Assembly (NCBI GenBank): GCA_021399435.1 | Contig: JAJTUP010000002.1 | Location: forward strand, 372,001 to 436,000 | Direction of reading: 5' to 3' | Source of the DNA: Diaporthe sp. PMI_573 | Taxonomy: Eukaryota > Ascomycota > Sordariomycetes > Diaporthales > Diaporthaceae | Length of the DNA stretch: 64,000 nucleotides | Shown: in pieces, positions 29,868-42,129 of the stretch | How positions within the stretch are numbered: position 1 is the first letter of the stretch | Layout: each line of letters starts with the position of its first letter | Notes under the pieces: model-generated | The model's input: the letters and a program-made list of their open reading frames with translations, nothing else | Databases searched by the model: none | What the model was told of the DNA's origin: nothing | Position numbers and translations under genes: made by a program

Positions 29868-31569
29868 TCAACCCTTGTGCTCGGCCTTCTCCAACATTTC
29901 ATCCTCCCATCCGTTATCTCTCAAGTATATCTCAAAAGCCTTGTCCTCTGCCAAAAGATCTGCCTGCGACATGTCTTCTATCAAGAACCTGCAATCTGAC
30001 ATTAGCTGGGCCTGTAGTTCCTTTCGGGCAAGGGAACGTAGGACATACCAGTACACGACCATCCCAATGGCACCAAATATGGCAGCGAAGAAGAAGGTCC
30101 ATCTCTGACCGAGATTCTCCTTGATAGGCGTAAAGACCTCCGTCCCAACGGCGGCGCCAGCCTTGCCCAGTGCCGCTGATATCGCATAACAGACACCTCG
30201 GATGGCAGTTGGATACGACTCAGTTGACACGAGCCCGAGCGTCGCGCCGGGTCCCATGTGCCCGAGACTCTGCATCAGCCCATACATGACGACAAATGCC
30301 GGCATTACCTTGGTGATCTGCGCGAAAGAACCTCCGACAATGAGACCGACAAGCAGGTAGCCTCCAAACCCCAATATGCCGGTCCACCGGCGGCCCAGCT
30401 TGTTGACGAGGAAGATGCCGACGAAGACGCCCGGAAGCGTCATCAGGGAGAGTATCAGCTGCCACATGGCCACTGTCTGAATAGCCTTGCCTGGGACCAA
30501 CGAGTTGATGATGGTACTGGACATGATCCCGTTGGGGAAGTTGACAAAATCGTAGATGAAGAATGCACCCCCGGTTCCTAGGAGGCGGACCCAATATCTC
30601 TTGAAGATAAGCCGGAGTGGAATCCTGACCGTCTTGGTCGACTTGAAGTTGGACCGTTGGAAAAGCCTCGAGTCCTGCATGTGGAGACGGAACATGAACA
30701 CAATCAGCGGTAGGATGACCGAGACGGCGTTGACGGCTATGTACGTCGTGGAGAGGTTGTTTTTGGACGCAATCAGAGTCATCAGGTACACGAATACGCA
30801 GACCGGCCCACCCCAGCAGGTGATGAATGTAGTCGCGCACACGAAGACGGGACCACGGGACTTTGGTTTATAGTCTTCCATCCCCTCGCAAGCAGCCTAT
30901 CGACACAAGTCAGTAAGACACGAGATAAGCCCCATCGCCCAGTCATAAATGAACTCACCGCAGCGCCAGCAGGAAACTCGCCACCCACGCCGACCCCGGC
31001 CATGCCACGCACGACCGTGAGGTACCACAGCATATTCTCGACGCCGAGGTGCTCGACCCTCAGCGCCAGGGTGGCCATGAGGCTGCCGACGACGACGAGC
31101 GACGAGGTGAAGACTATGCCGGCCTTCCGGGACCACCAGTCTGTGACGAACCCCAGCAGCAGGATCCCAAAGACCTGGCCGACGATTATGGCGTTGGAGA
31201 TCCTTGTCTTATCGTCAGACGTGTACGCATCGCCGAGCATGTGCGCAAAGATGACGTTCACCGTGGAAGCGACGTGCTGCTGGTAGCCGTCGGAGAAGTT
31301 GGCTGCGGTCTGGGTAGCGGAAAGTCCCCTATCAGCTTTCATTCTTTACCAAGTTAAGAGGGCCCATGGCGACTCACACAACCTGCTACCGCGAAGATTG
31401 ATGTCGTGCGGCAGCTCCTCTGCTCATCATCGGAAATCTCCCGCGGCCGTGGTCCATCCTCATCAGGGCGCGCCGCGACAGTACCCGAGCTCTGCTTCTT
31501 TTCGCTCACATCGGCCCCGGGTGAGGGGCTCAATTGTTCAAACACAGCTACCTGGGGTGGCGAAGACAT
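29868..31569 (-). CDS. MFS transporter, Git1-like glycerophosphodiester/phosphate permease
   Basis: Plasma-membrane symporter of the phosphate:H+ / glycerophosphoinositol group. Exons 31569-31378, 31309-30959 and 30896-29868 give 523 aa. Intron 1 uses GTGAGT and the CAG just before ACC, which restores a TM1 of the form FAVAGC-TAANFSDGYQ, the family's DGYQ motif. TM2-3 carry VGQVFGILLLGFVTDWWSRK, TM4 has VRGMAGVGVGGEFPAG, and the central region has SRGPVFVCATTF and MFRLHM. The C-terminal half contains MGPGATLGLVSTESYPTAIRG. A TATATAAA-type box lies on the minus strand at about 31627-31635, some 60 bp before the start codon. Substrate (GroPIns, GroPCho or phosphate) is inferred from family resemblance. 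Confidence 0.9.
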
Positions 31570-32331
31570 TTTGGACTGACGATGTCTGATATGGTGTTTG
31601 GAGCCATTCTTGCCAAGACTTTGGTCTTTATATAAGACTCACCAATTCTATGGTCCACCAAAAATCTTGTACTGTTGCAATTCTAGATAGGTGGGCCAGC
31701 GGTGGGTCCTCATACGCCGCTGATAAGATGTTTCCTCCCTAGTTGTGTAATGGAAAATGCTCACATTGCACGAATGGCGGTATCGGTTACATTTGATGAC
31801 GAATCGTCAACACTTGACTACACTTCCCAGTATGTCTCCGCCCAGCCTAGGCTAAATAAATACCCATTCAAACGGTCAACGGCGATCATATCCACAGCGA
31901 ATCACTGCTTGAAACTGAGCTTCGCCGCGGAGTCGTTAAATGCAGTGGTGCCGTCATCGATAATACGTTCTTAATCACTGAGATATTTCAAAAGTTATGG
32001 CGATACGCGATGCACCCAGCCTGCGACGCCTCAGCAAAGTGCGGTTCAAGTGAAATGCCTGTCCGGAAAAATAGACAGAGGGCCAAAAGTCGAGCATGCT
32101 TGCGGATTGTAATGAGCGCTGTGCGTGTATATCAACCATCGATGCAATAATACTACGGACTTAATTTTCATTCTTGTCCGAAATAGAAACGCAGCTCAGC
32201 ATGAATAATGGCCGACCCAGAAGCTCACATAAAAGAATGTATCGTCCTCATCAGGTACCATCGTGCCGAGTCTTCAACCAGCAACGATGAGAGACTTATC
32301 CGGACACATGCCCACCCTCTTACTTCCAACA
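31570..32331. promoter_or_regulatory. Permease promoter region
   Basis: 762 bp between the permease start and the decarboxylase stop. It contains a TATATAA box (minus, about 31627-31635). A CCGCGG at 31925-31930 shows that this motif also occurs outside the tailoring cluster. No gene seen. Confidence 0.55.
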
Positions 32332-35300
32332 TCACTTATGCAATTCTTTCCCAATCTTCTGGAACTCTTCAGTCCAGGCCCCAACGTCATCAACTCTCTT
32401 GTACGGGTCAAAGTTCAGCTGCTCAGCGTCTACGAAGACGGACTCGCCTAGGACCATGGTTCCCCTCATGACTAGTCCGTCCTCGCTGCCGTCACGCCCG
32501 AGTGCTTCCCACGCACTGAGGATGTCTTCTGCGTCGTGCTCCCCAGGGGTGGGGTCTTTCCAGACGCTGACCTCAAATTCCTTGCCAGGTCGGAAGAAGA
32601 AGTCGGGCAGCGAGGCTAGCACGGAGTTCCTGCTGGGGAAGGGTTGCATCTGTTCCTCCCGCACGTTGTCGAGCATCAACACAAGGGGCTCGTTGACGCC
32701 GAGCGGGATCGAGGACGGCTCGGAGAGGTCCAGTTTGACGTCTCCGGCCGAGAGCTGGATGTTGGGGGATGTGAGTAGGGCGTGGTCGATGTGGAGCTCA
32801 GAGGAGCTGCCATAGAGGTAAAAGGGCATGCGACCTGTGGGATAGCTAGAGGCGAGGTACGAGCCGTTGAGATGGCGGTCCAGGATAGGTTGGGAGATTT
32901 CCAGAGTGAAGTTTGGCAGCATAGGAGCACCATGGCTAAAAAGGTCAAAGACCCACGGTTAGTATTTTCCATAATGGGGAGATCAGTAAATGCCATCACG
33001 GTCGCACTCACGAGGCAGCGGAAGTGATGAAGCCAGTCAGGGATCCACGGCTCTGAATTGCTTCGGTGAGATCGACATCTTCGACTGTTTTGAAGATGAA
33101 GATCTCTCCTGGGTACTGATACCTGAGCGTCGAGTACCAATCCCGGGCAGCCTTCGGGAGCTCGACTTCGATGATCGTCTGACGCCGGTGATTGGCGACG
33201 TGGAAACTGGGCTTGTGAAGGAGACACACCGGGTCTTCGCCTTGCATCAGGAAGGAGTGGATGCCCTTGGTCTCCTCATTGCGCCCGCGGGAGACCTTAT
33301 CGGCCAGGAACGTCAGCCTTTGGGTTTTCACGACTACCGTAATAAAGACCATTAATTTGACTCGGGTCACTCACGCTGACTGCTTCCATGGCGACTTTCT
33401 TGAAGATGCCAGCAAGTTCGGCGATGAAGTCTTTCTCAGTGGGAAACGGAGACATGACGACGTTGCGCAGCACAAATAGGTCTTGCTTGCCGTCTTCGAG
33501 TCCGAGTCTTTCTTTGAATTTCGTGGCGCATTCCCCGTAGAGATCATGGGAGAACTCTGTAGAAGTGAGGTAGAGAGGGATCTTCGTTGGGTCGTCCCCA
33601 GGGGAGTCAACTGAAAGACTCTCAACGATGCGCTGCATGAAGTAGTTCGCCTCAAGTACATCGGTGTTCAAGTCGCCGTTGCTGTACTTGAAATTGCAGG
33701 CAAAAGCGTTGATGTTGAGATCCGATCCTAACTTTCGTAGCAGGGTGAGGGCATCATTGCCGCCGGGGCTGGTACTGGTGTTGGAGACAATCTCCAGGTT
33801 GGAGGCCGACAGAATGTTGTCTCGTATCCACTGTTTCTCGGCTTCGATGGACTCCTGGGTTGCGCCGTCCGCCAGCTCAGAGGGGAGCATGTTAAAGGGA
33901 ACGATGGTGAAGGGCATACTGTCGTCGGTCATGGCTGCCCATTGTGCTGACAGCTATTCGCATGTGCAGAGCATATTAGCCTAAGGATTCAATTATAAAT
34001 AATCAAGGAGATGTTTGGCTCACCCGGCTACAGGTAAAGGTCACTTCTCCCAGTAACGCGCCATAGCCATCGGGGTTGAGCCCAATGTAGCTGTTCGCCA
34101 GGTACGTGGACACGGCCGAGGCTCCGGGCTTGCTGCTTAACGATCAGCCGACAAAGAGACTACTTCACTGGCCTGGCATGGAAATTACTTGCCTTCCTTC
34201 CACCCCATATATGCCAATACTCTCAGTCGATCCTTGTGACAGGTAGGGGCTCGTCCAAGTAAGCTGATACCGCATCCGTCCGTCCTTGTAGCACAGCCCA
34301 CCCGCAGGGTATGGGATATAGCCAGCCTTGTGAGGATCGACAGTTATAGAGTCGGCATGTCGCAGCCACCACAGGTCCTCCTGGGTGTCAGGCCGCAGGC
34401 TGCTGTCCGGAACAAATCCCGCAGCAGGTCCCAGCCCGATAGGCAGAGGGCCTGAGAATTGGCTCCCGGGAAGATAGTCCTTCGGTAACATGGAAGCGAA
34501 GTATCCTCCCCAGGCCGCATCGGCGTGGACGACAAAGGAGAGGCCGCGAGCCTGGAAGCGGCGTCGCATGTTGAGAATCTCGCCAAGCCTGTCGACTGCA
34601 CCTTCTTCAGTCGATCCGATGATGGCGACTACGGCATACACTGCCTGTTGTTCCTTGAGATTGAGCTCAAGGCGCTCCTCAAGCTTGGACAGATCCAGAC
34701 GTGCGCCATGGTCCACTGCTATGCTGATTACGTTCTGAGACCCGATCCCAGTGATGGCTAGGGATGAAGATCAACCATTATTATCAACGGGAAACAAAAA
34801 TGCCTCAGCTCACGTGGGAGGACATACCTGCTCCTTTTGGCCAGGAATAATGCCGCGTGCTCGACAGCATGTACTGGGCAGGCTTTTCGATACCGAAGTG
34901 CTTCTCGATTACTTCCTTTCCCAGGGACTGGATACCATATTCATCCATGACCTTCTCCAAATACTTGGAAGAGATCCCGTAATCACGATTGAGACGGTCG
35001 GGGAGATCCAGTATGGTCTCCACCTTCAGGTTCAGAATGTCCCACGTTGGCATGTTAATCAGGAGATCTTGCTTGTTCTGGGCGTTGGCAACGGTGAAGG
35101 TCTTCCCAACATTGGAAAGGGGTCCGTCAAAAGCCATACGAAGTGACAGTGGGTAGAATTTGAGATTTCGTGCTGCATGGGCAAGATTGTGAGAGCCTGA
35201 ACTGTGCCTGGGAGCACCAAATTTTGAACCATAATGTGAGACTCACCAGCCCTGCCATGGTCAGCACAACAATCATAAGATCGTGCATATTTAAGGCCTG

Positions 35301-36385
35301 AACTTACCATGTTGACTCTAAGTTGGCTATAGTACCATCGCATGTGACGTGTCCCCAGGGCTCTGGTCCTGAATCATATGTTCCACTGTTCTTCGCTTCA
35401 TCATTGACGTTGTAGCCAAACATTCCAGACAGCTGCTTTCCAACCTCAATCTCTGCCAAGGTGGACAATGGCGATGCTTCGCTGGGAAACCATTTGTATT
35501 AGTTGAATTTCACTGATGTGGGGTTGGGAGGGGGGGGCAGCCACGCCGAATTAGAGACTGAGTTCAGTGACGGGAATACTCAGGCTCAATTGCTGCTTTA
35601 CAACCATACTACTCTATGCGTCTTGGGGAACGAAGGAAGACGTGTTAAATGAAGTAAATGTCTGACTTACAAAGCCACATTGTTCGGATTATACAGCATC
35701 GCTAATACACATCAGCAGCCTGTGACGCGGCATGAAATATTTCAACAGAGAAAGACCTATACCCACTGGTGAAGTATCCAAGTAGTGCCGGCATGGACAT
35801 ATCCATGCACATGTGAGCCTGGTAGCGAGGGGACCAGAACGGGATCGAATGTTTGCCCAGAAGCTCTCCTGTCTTCTGAATGGCCTTGGCAACGGCCGTG
35901 GTCCGGTCCTGGAACTCTGCTGAGTTTTGGATCTGCTCTGTGATGAATGCCTGACGAGAAGACGATTTTGTCAGTAATATTGTGCTGTGTTCAAAAGGCT
36001 GTGGGTGGATGACACTGACGCCGTCTTCGGGAAAATAATTCACCCTCGACTGCTCGAGCTGATCGAGTATCCCGTCCATGTTCTCCCTGAAGTACTTCAT
36101 GTTCTCGGCCTGCGGCCCTATGAAGTAAGAACACACGGCCTGGTGAGAAATATCGTTGGCTTCCGCCGAGTCTGTGGCTCCACTGCGGAAGACATTTCCC
36201 TTGTCTTTGGTGAGCTTGATGTCTCCGGTCAGGCCGTTAACTCCTTTGGAGAGGTCGATGTTAATGTTTGAGGAGACGCTGCCGAGCTTGGGGATCTTCA
36301 GTCCCCTGCTTCCGCTAGCCTTTCCAAAGCCGGGTACATTGAGACCGCTCTGGAAGGTAGCCCCGCCCAAATTGAAGCTGGTCAT
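32332..36385 (-). CDS. PLP-dependent decarboxylase (group II, tyrosine-decarboxylase-like) with long C-terminal extension
   Basis: Pyridoxal-phosphate enzyme, likely an aromatic L-amino-acid decarboxylase, about 1,104 aa. Exons: 36385-35767, 35701-35671, 35481-35308, 35251-35247 (5 nt), 35172-34828, 34757-34193, 34132-34024, 33953-33375, 33295-33012 and 32935-32332. Conserved points are SPRYQAHMCMDMS, YNPNNVAFEASPLST, GHVTCDGTIANLESTWAARN, HADAAWGGY (cofactor Asp) and TVDPHKAGY, whose Lys (about residue 535) forms the Schiff base. The WAARN stretch exists only if the 5-nt exon GGCTG is included. The intron 34133-34192 has a GC-AG boundary. A 69-nt in-frame segment in exon 1 (GTCAGT...CGTCAG, around 35950-36020) may also be an intron. 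The last roughly 490 residues show no motif I recognise. Confidence 0.9.
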
Positions 36386-38166
36386 ATTTGAGTTTAGTGA
36401 CGAGCTTTGGAAGTCTGAAGAGAAAAGTTCGAATACAGGGCGCGAGACGGTTGAAATGGCTCAAGCTGTTTCCTTTTATGGCCCCTCACTCATCCTCGAA
36501 GGATGGCTTGAGCTATCTACTTCTTGCTGCTCATCCAATTTACTCCCATCTTCGATGACGACGAGATGCAGCCAACGACGCCAGTCCCCGTGAGGGGACT
36601 GCATAATAGGAGTGTGAGTTTCCGATTTGTGTGACCTCTACAAAGCCTCTTTGTCACATTTCCTGCAAGATCGTATTCCGATGAGTTGCCCGTACTACTA
36701 ATCAGGCTGCATTCGTCACGACGCATATGTGCGTTGTTCGTCCTCAGCAGGTCAACCCGGGACTCTGCCAAGCAGCATTTTCTAGTGTGGCTTGGACGGC
36801 CTGTAAAGAGGGTGTGCAGTTGGTATCGGGCCAATGCATTGGTACCTGTTTTTGACTTGTGCATACGTGATGCATATGTGATGCCGGATCGAGAGGGGAC
36901 TATTGAATTGGCGGTGCGCAAATCGGTTGTGTAGCGTTGCTCAACTGCGCTGTGGTCCCCGTCGGCGATCCTCTGCAGTAGAAGCCCGTCTCGCTAAGAC
37001 ATTGATCAGTTATTGGACTGCTCATGTGAACATGATCGACCATGTTCCACTTATTTGTGTCAACAGTGAACATCCTGAAAGCTGGGTGCGCGGACCGGTG
37101 TCGAGATTCCAATATCATGATGGCTAGCGGGCGTTGACGACTCCGCTGACACATGGCCAAGAGTTTCGGAACGGAACCATGCACCGCTTCAATTGTAACG
37201 CCTTTGGAAATCGTACGAAGAAAGTGAGAAGCATACGGCGGGGCTACTACAGACGCAGAAAGAGCACTGCCACTGAATAATTACATAAACGTGGGGGCAC
37301 ACATCATGTAGTAAATCAGCCATGTCTCATCTTCGTGCAAGGTGAGGGTGGTGAGGGTGCATCGAAGCACCTAACTGAGAACGTAAGGTGGCACAACTGT
37401 CCGAGATTTCCCGCAAAAGTTCCTGTTGTACAAAATCTGATCTGATCGCCATCGATCCAAAATAACACTTCGAATTGAAAAGTCCTGAGGGTCTGTATTC
37501 ATCAGACGGTTTCCTGCCACCTCAATTCAAATGGTCACTCTTTGGATGCTACAAATCCAGAACAGCACATGTTGTCACGTTTGCGCAGCGGGGAGTACCC
37601 AAGTACGCAGAAATTTGTCTCAGAACCACGTATCTCTATTTTAATTGGAGAATAGGAGCTATACGAGGACGATAACAACCGGGAGTCTTGTGAGGCTGGC
37701 GGTTGACTTCGGGGGTTGACCACGCCTTGCCATCAGTCAGTTTATAGACATCTGTCTTCTCGAGGGGCATTGGTGTCAGCCATCAACTTCGGCCGGATGA
37801 AAATGTGTCTCTCATCGCTATTGCACGTTTCACAGACACGTTTCGCCGCAGTCTTGCCTCGTCATCTAATCATGTATGTCTGTCGTTTTATTCGCAACCC
37901 TGGAAAGTCTGCCTAGCTCGTCAGCTTGGAAATGTGTAGTGTAAAAACAGTCTGTGTTACATTGCATACCTCCATGGGCGAATCGCGTCTTGTCATTCCA
38001 CGTCGGGGGTGGCTGAAAGCAGATCCTACGCTAATATTATAGCTGCGTTATACCTTCAGCTGACCAGCTCAGCAGCGCATATAAGCCATCAGGCTCCCAC
38101 TTGTTAATATTTGGAGAAGTCTTGAACTTCTCTCTTTCGAGAGTAACTTCGTCCTGGACAGATGAT
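36386..38166. promoter_or_regulatory. Divergent intergenic region, decarboxylase / CorA-like
   Basis: 1.8 kb between divergent start codons. No frame has recognisable coding content; no RNA or repeat was seen. It must contain both promoters. Confidence 0.45.
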
Positions 38167-39780
38167 ATGATGAAACAAATGCCCATCATGGACCTGAGAG
38201 CCTCGATTCGAGACTTCAAGTTTAACTCACTTGCTGGAGTCGAGACTTGCCGCGAGCTCAAGCGCTGTACAGGAAGAGACAGCTTAGCACAGCTCGAGAA
38301 GTTTCTTGATGAACCCAGCGAGAGCACCACCATATCAAGTGAACGCCGTTTATTCATAATCGAGACTGCCATTAACAACACAACGTTCCATCAGCTTCGA
38401 GAATCGCTTCATACGAAACTTGGCGTCTCTCGAGACATTTTCGACAGGCATCAATGGAGCCAGACGACTTTCCGCTTCAATGAAGTGATCAACTGCCCAA
38501 GATTACCGACCGCCGCGCGCCCGAGAAGGTCATTCAGCCTGGAATATTTCGAACTATGGCAGGTTGGGGAGAAAAATCATGAGGCTTTCGACCTTCATAA
38601 CCCCATCACAGTGGAATGTGCATCCACAGGGAGACAAATTCAATGCTACAAGTGGATGAAATCACCAGAACGTGGATGGCTATTGGTAGCACCGCGCAAA
38701 TGTTCCTTTTGGTCGAAAGTAGACGGAGATGGATGGAATGGTAGGTGAACCATTTAATTGGCGGACTCATTCGAATGAACAATTCCTGACTGACAGCGTC
38801 TCAAAGCGGTGATACTGTGTGACCCAGCTCCCAAAACAGTGTGGCTGAAGAACACTCTGGTCGACCTAAATATCACGGCCTTCGAAGATGGTTACCACGG
38901 GTTCGTCCCTGACGATATCCTCGGATCTAACTCAGAACAGCCTTCACACCGCTCATTCATGGAGGACATGACCTACTACCTGGAAAATCACGCTGATGTC
39001 CTCGGACACCTAACAGACCCTTCTGCAGCGGCGATCTTTCCACGCAAATTGGTGGCTAGCCATTACTGCCAACTCCTCGGCTTCGTCAGCCACCAGACGG
39101 CCTCGATGCGCTCGTCCGGGTGGGCCGCCCAGCGCAGGACACAGCAGGATATCGACGAGAGCAACCAGGTTGAGACAGCATGGAGCCAGTTCAAGTGCCC
39201 GGAGTACCTCGAGGCGCTCGGTGCCGTGCTGGATTCTCTCGGCATCCCTCAGGGCCACGAACCGTATGACACCTTCGAAGCCGAGTCAGCAGTCAAAGCG
39301 TCCTCGAAAGACAGAGCCTCAGAGCGCCCGCCGGATGATGGGGACTGGCGGTCATCTGTCCCAGACTTCCTCTATCTCCACCGCGAGTTCCGGGCACACC
39401 TAGCCGATTATGCGCGCATGACCTCCTCGCTGGCGGCTCTCAATGGCATGATCGGCGGCCGGATAGCTATTCTCGAAGCTCGCACGGCAAAATCCTTGAC
39501 CCTCGTGGCAATGGTGTTCGCTCCGCCTGCGTGCGTGGCCTCGATATTCAGTATTCCATTCGATATGTTCGGCCAGGAGGGGGGCCCGCGATTCTGGTGG
39601 TATTGGGTAGCCGCCGTCCCCTTGACTATAGTTGTGTTCGTTTTGGCATATCTGGTGCATGAAAGGGACGGATTCTTTAGGTTATGGGAGACCAAGAAGG
39701 ATGCACTTCGTCCACAAAACACTCACGACAGGAGGGCAGAAGGAGATCATAGTTTGAAGGAATCTGTTTCTCCAGCTTGA
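38167..39780 (+). CDS. CorA-like two-TM membrane protein
   Basis: Exons 38167-38740 and 38807-39780 give 515 aa; the first in-frame ATG (38167) was taken, and an upstream exon cannot be excluded. A long soluble N-terminal part is followed near the C-terminus by two hydrophobic helices, KSLTLVAMVFAPPACVASIF and the WYWVAAVPLTIVVFVLAYLV stretch, with a long helical region before them. This is the topology of CorA-type Mg2+ channels in the fungal 'CorA-like' group. The canonical GMN motif after TM1 is absent (the loop reads PFDMFGQEGG), so Mg2+ conduction is uncertain. It probably sits in the plasma or an endomembrane. Its stop lies 51 bp from the stop of the convergent SDR. Confidence 0.8.
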
Positions 39781-39831
39781 CCACCGTTATTCTTCAACAG
39801 ATAGATGGTCATATGTCATGTGGTCTAGATA

Positions 39832-40658
39832 TTAGATCAAAAGCGCACCCGAGTTGCTATCCACAACCGTCCCCGTCACGCTTGGGTCCTTCATCAGGAA
39901 CAGATATGCTTCAGCCACATCCGCAGGCTGAGCTATTCTTCCTGTAGGGAGCTGCTCAGCGAATCCTTCCAAGTGCTTCTTCTTGGTCTCCTGGTCAAAT
40001 GAGGAGTCCCAAAGCTCGGTTTCCACCACACCGGGGCTCACCAGATTCACCCTGGCTGGTTTCAAATCCAATGCCAGGTTCCTCGTCAAACCATGCAGCC
40101 CCGTCGCGAATCCTGCAACCATACTCCACTTCGAAAGCTCATGTGAGCAGAAGCTTGTACCAAGGAGGAAAGTCATTATACACATACCTGAGGCCTTGGC
40201 TTCTGGCTTACAGAGCCAGTCGTGAGGGTGATGGAAGAATGTGGGCCAGGGTTGAGATACTTGCTTCCCACCTTGGCCGCAAGTAAGGCCGCAATGAATC
40301 TGACGTGGCCCGCGGAGACAATCTTTTCGTAAGTAATCTCCTCAATAGGTGCAGCGGCGAGCTTGTCGCCAGCCGAGTAAACGATGTGGTCGACCTTGCC
40401 GACCTTGGAGAAGAGAGCTTCGAGGTCCTGCTCGACGGTGGGCTGGGACAAGTCGCAAGTATAGCCGTCTACCTTCTGGTCTGGGAAGTCGTTCTTGAGC
40501 TTTTCAACGGCTGCATCGACCCGCGACTGGTTGGACGATGACACGGTCACCTGGGCTCCCGACGCGAGTGATGCCTCTGCGACACCGAACCCGATTCCAG
40601 ACGTCCCGCCAATGACGATGACGTGCTTGTTGAGCAGCTTTTGATATTTGGAAGCCAT
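39832..40658 (-). CDS. Atypical short-chain dehydrogenase lacking the catalytic Tyr
   Basis: SDR-fold protein of 255 aa from exons 40658-40188 and 40128-39832. The cofactor motif GGTSGIG (residues about 17-23) and an Asp-containing second motif (CDLSQ) are intact. The strand-4 motif is YSAGD, and the Ser region reads TLTTGSVS. Where classical SDRs have YxxxK, this one reads RPQWSMVAGFATGLHGLTRNLALDL, with Trp at the Tyr position, followed by normal VNLVSPG and TELW. This variant is a recognised fungal subgroup and may bind nucleotide without classical proton relay. The ATG at 40658 fits the Rossmann start; the longer open frame above is unneeded. Confidence 0.88.
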
Positions 40659-41196
40659 GGTATCGAGTCTTGCCGCGCAGCGAGAAAGGAAACGCGTTGG
40701 GACCGATTCGCTGTATTCAAGACATGCTAAGCCCCTCACCAATGTGTAACTTATATTATTTCTACTTGGTAAAGACTTGGTAACCCACGGTGTCTGTCGA
40801 TTATAAATCCGGCGGAGCAGCCGGCTGCTAGTGCAGGACTGGGTTCCATTGCATCATCGACAGATACTGCATTGCTTGTCAGTCGGCAGTTTTGTACAAC
40901 AGCATGTCGGAGCTAGTCATGAGCGGTTGCACTGAGCAGATTTACTGACTTGGCCCGGTCCTCGGCCATTTAACTGCGAGACACAAACATCGCAAAATGA
41001 CATCGACTTTGACTTCAGCAGTGATGAGGTAGTCTTTGCCAATATGACATTGTAACCTGCATGTCAAGCGGTACGGTATGGGGGTCCTCCATAAGAAAGT
41101 TTCTACAATACAAGAAGCGCAGAAGACTGCCTTATCCAAGCGCCGGAAATCCAAAATGGAGAGGGAATAACATCTGAAGCCAGCCCGAGATATTAT
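40659..41196. other. Intergenic, SDR promoter
   Basis: 538 bp; AT-richer, with no supported gene. It carries the promoter of the SDR and the 3' flank of the next gene. Confidence 0.4.
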
Positions 41197-42129
41197 CTAA
41201 AGTATGCCTGCTGGCCAATAAGTTCCAAAACGACCATTCTGGGATGCGATCACTGGGTTTCCGTGAGCATCGTCAACATAAACGTGTTCCGGGCCGACTT
41301 TCTGGAGATCCCAAGCCATGGGGATGATGTTGGTCGAGCCATCCCAATTCTCTGTAGCGGCGATGACCCATCGCCCAGACGGCTTGATGTCGTACGCACC
41401 AGATGGCGTTATGCCGGAGGGCGCCCCGTCTACAATGTTTTGCGTGAAGCCCTTCCACGCGCCGGAACCGTCGAGAGCCCACATCAGCACGGGGCCGTCG
41501 CATCCCCGAATCAGCGAGACGTCGCCCCAGATCCAGCTGCGGTTGTCGACAGCGAGCTCGAGCCATGTTCCGAGGGGTCTGGGGACGCCGCCGAGGTTCC
41601 ACTGCTCAAAGCCATCAACATGAGGCTCACCAAGACGAGGACTTTAGCACTGGCTTACCTCATCTGTGCCACGGGTGATGCGTCCTTGGAAGTCGGCCGG
41701 CAGGGACACGAAGACGGTGTGCTGGGCCGCGATCCAGAGATACTTCAACGGAACGTAGTCGCAGAGGTTCTGGTAGACATAGAACGCCCGCCAGTCAAGA
41801 TCCGCGTTGGTGATCGTCACGCCGACCCCGCCGTTATCCGCATCGCCCCAAGTGAATGTTGGCGATGAAGCGCAGACCCATCGTTTCTCAAGCGTGGCTG
41901 CGGGGCCTGTCCCGGTGAGGCTGCTGAGCAGATTGTCTCGGATAAGATTTCCCTGTGCGTAGCTCACGAATGCGGACGGAGAGATGGACATGATTGAAGC
42001 AATGTCGGGAAGATCCTCAGGCGACGATGTAGTGCGGCTCGTTGTGCTTCCTGTCGGTCGTGACGTGTTTGGTAAAAAGGCCACGATGACCAGGAACGTA
42101 AGAATCGTGGTCAGAATGGCACTGCGCAT
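41197..42129 (-). CDS. Unrecognised protein with N-terminal signal anchor
   Basis: I do not recognise the family. Exons 42129-41659 and 41601-41197 (57-nt intron, GTAAGC...AGCAG) give 291 aa. The first about 20 residues after the Met are strongly hydrophobic (signal peptide or type II anchor), followed by a Ser/Thr/Pro-rich linker. The remainder is rich in Trp and Gly/Asp (for example TWGDAD, WRAFYVYQNLCDYVP, WIWGDVSLIRGCDGP), which suggests a secreted or lumenal beta-rich domain. Three Cys in that domain could form a disulfide. Splicing restores a continuous GRITRGTDE-WNLGGVPRP. It could be a carbohydrate-binding or necrosis-type secreted protein; this is not supported further. Confidence 0.75.

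Noticed and set aside
30220..30840. 206-codon minus-strand frame in the permease
   Set aside because: Alternate-frame shadow of exon 3, which encodes clear transmembrane segments.
32399..32815. 138-codon plus-strand frame
   Set aside because: Antisense to the last decarboxylase exon; no independent support.
41263..41868. 201-codon plus-strand frame
   Set aside because: Antisense to the unknown signal-anchored gene; composition is that of a shadow frame and it lacks motifs.
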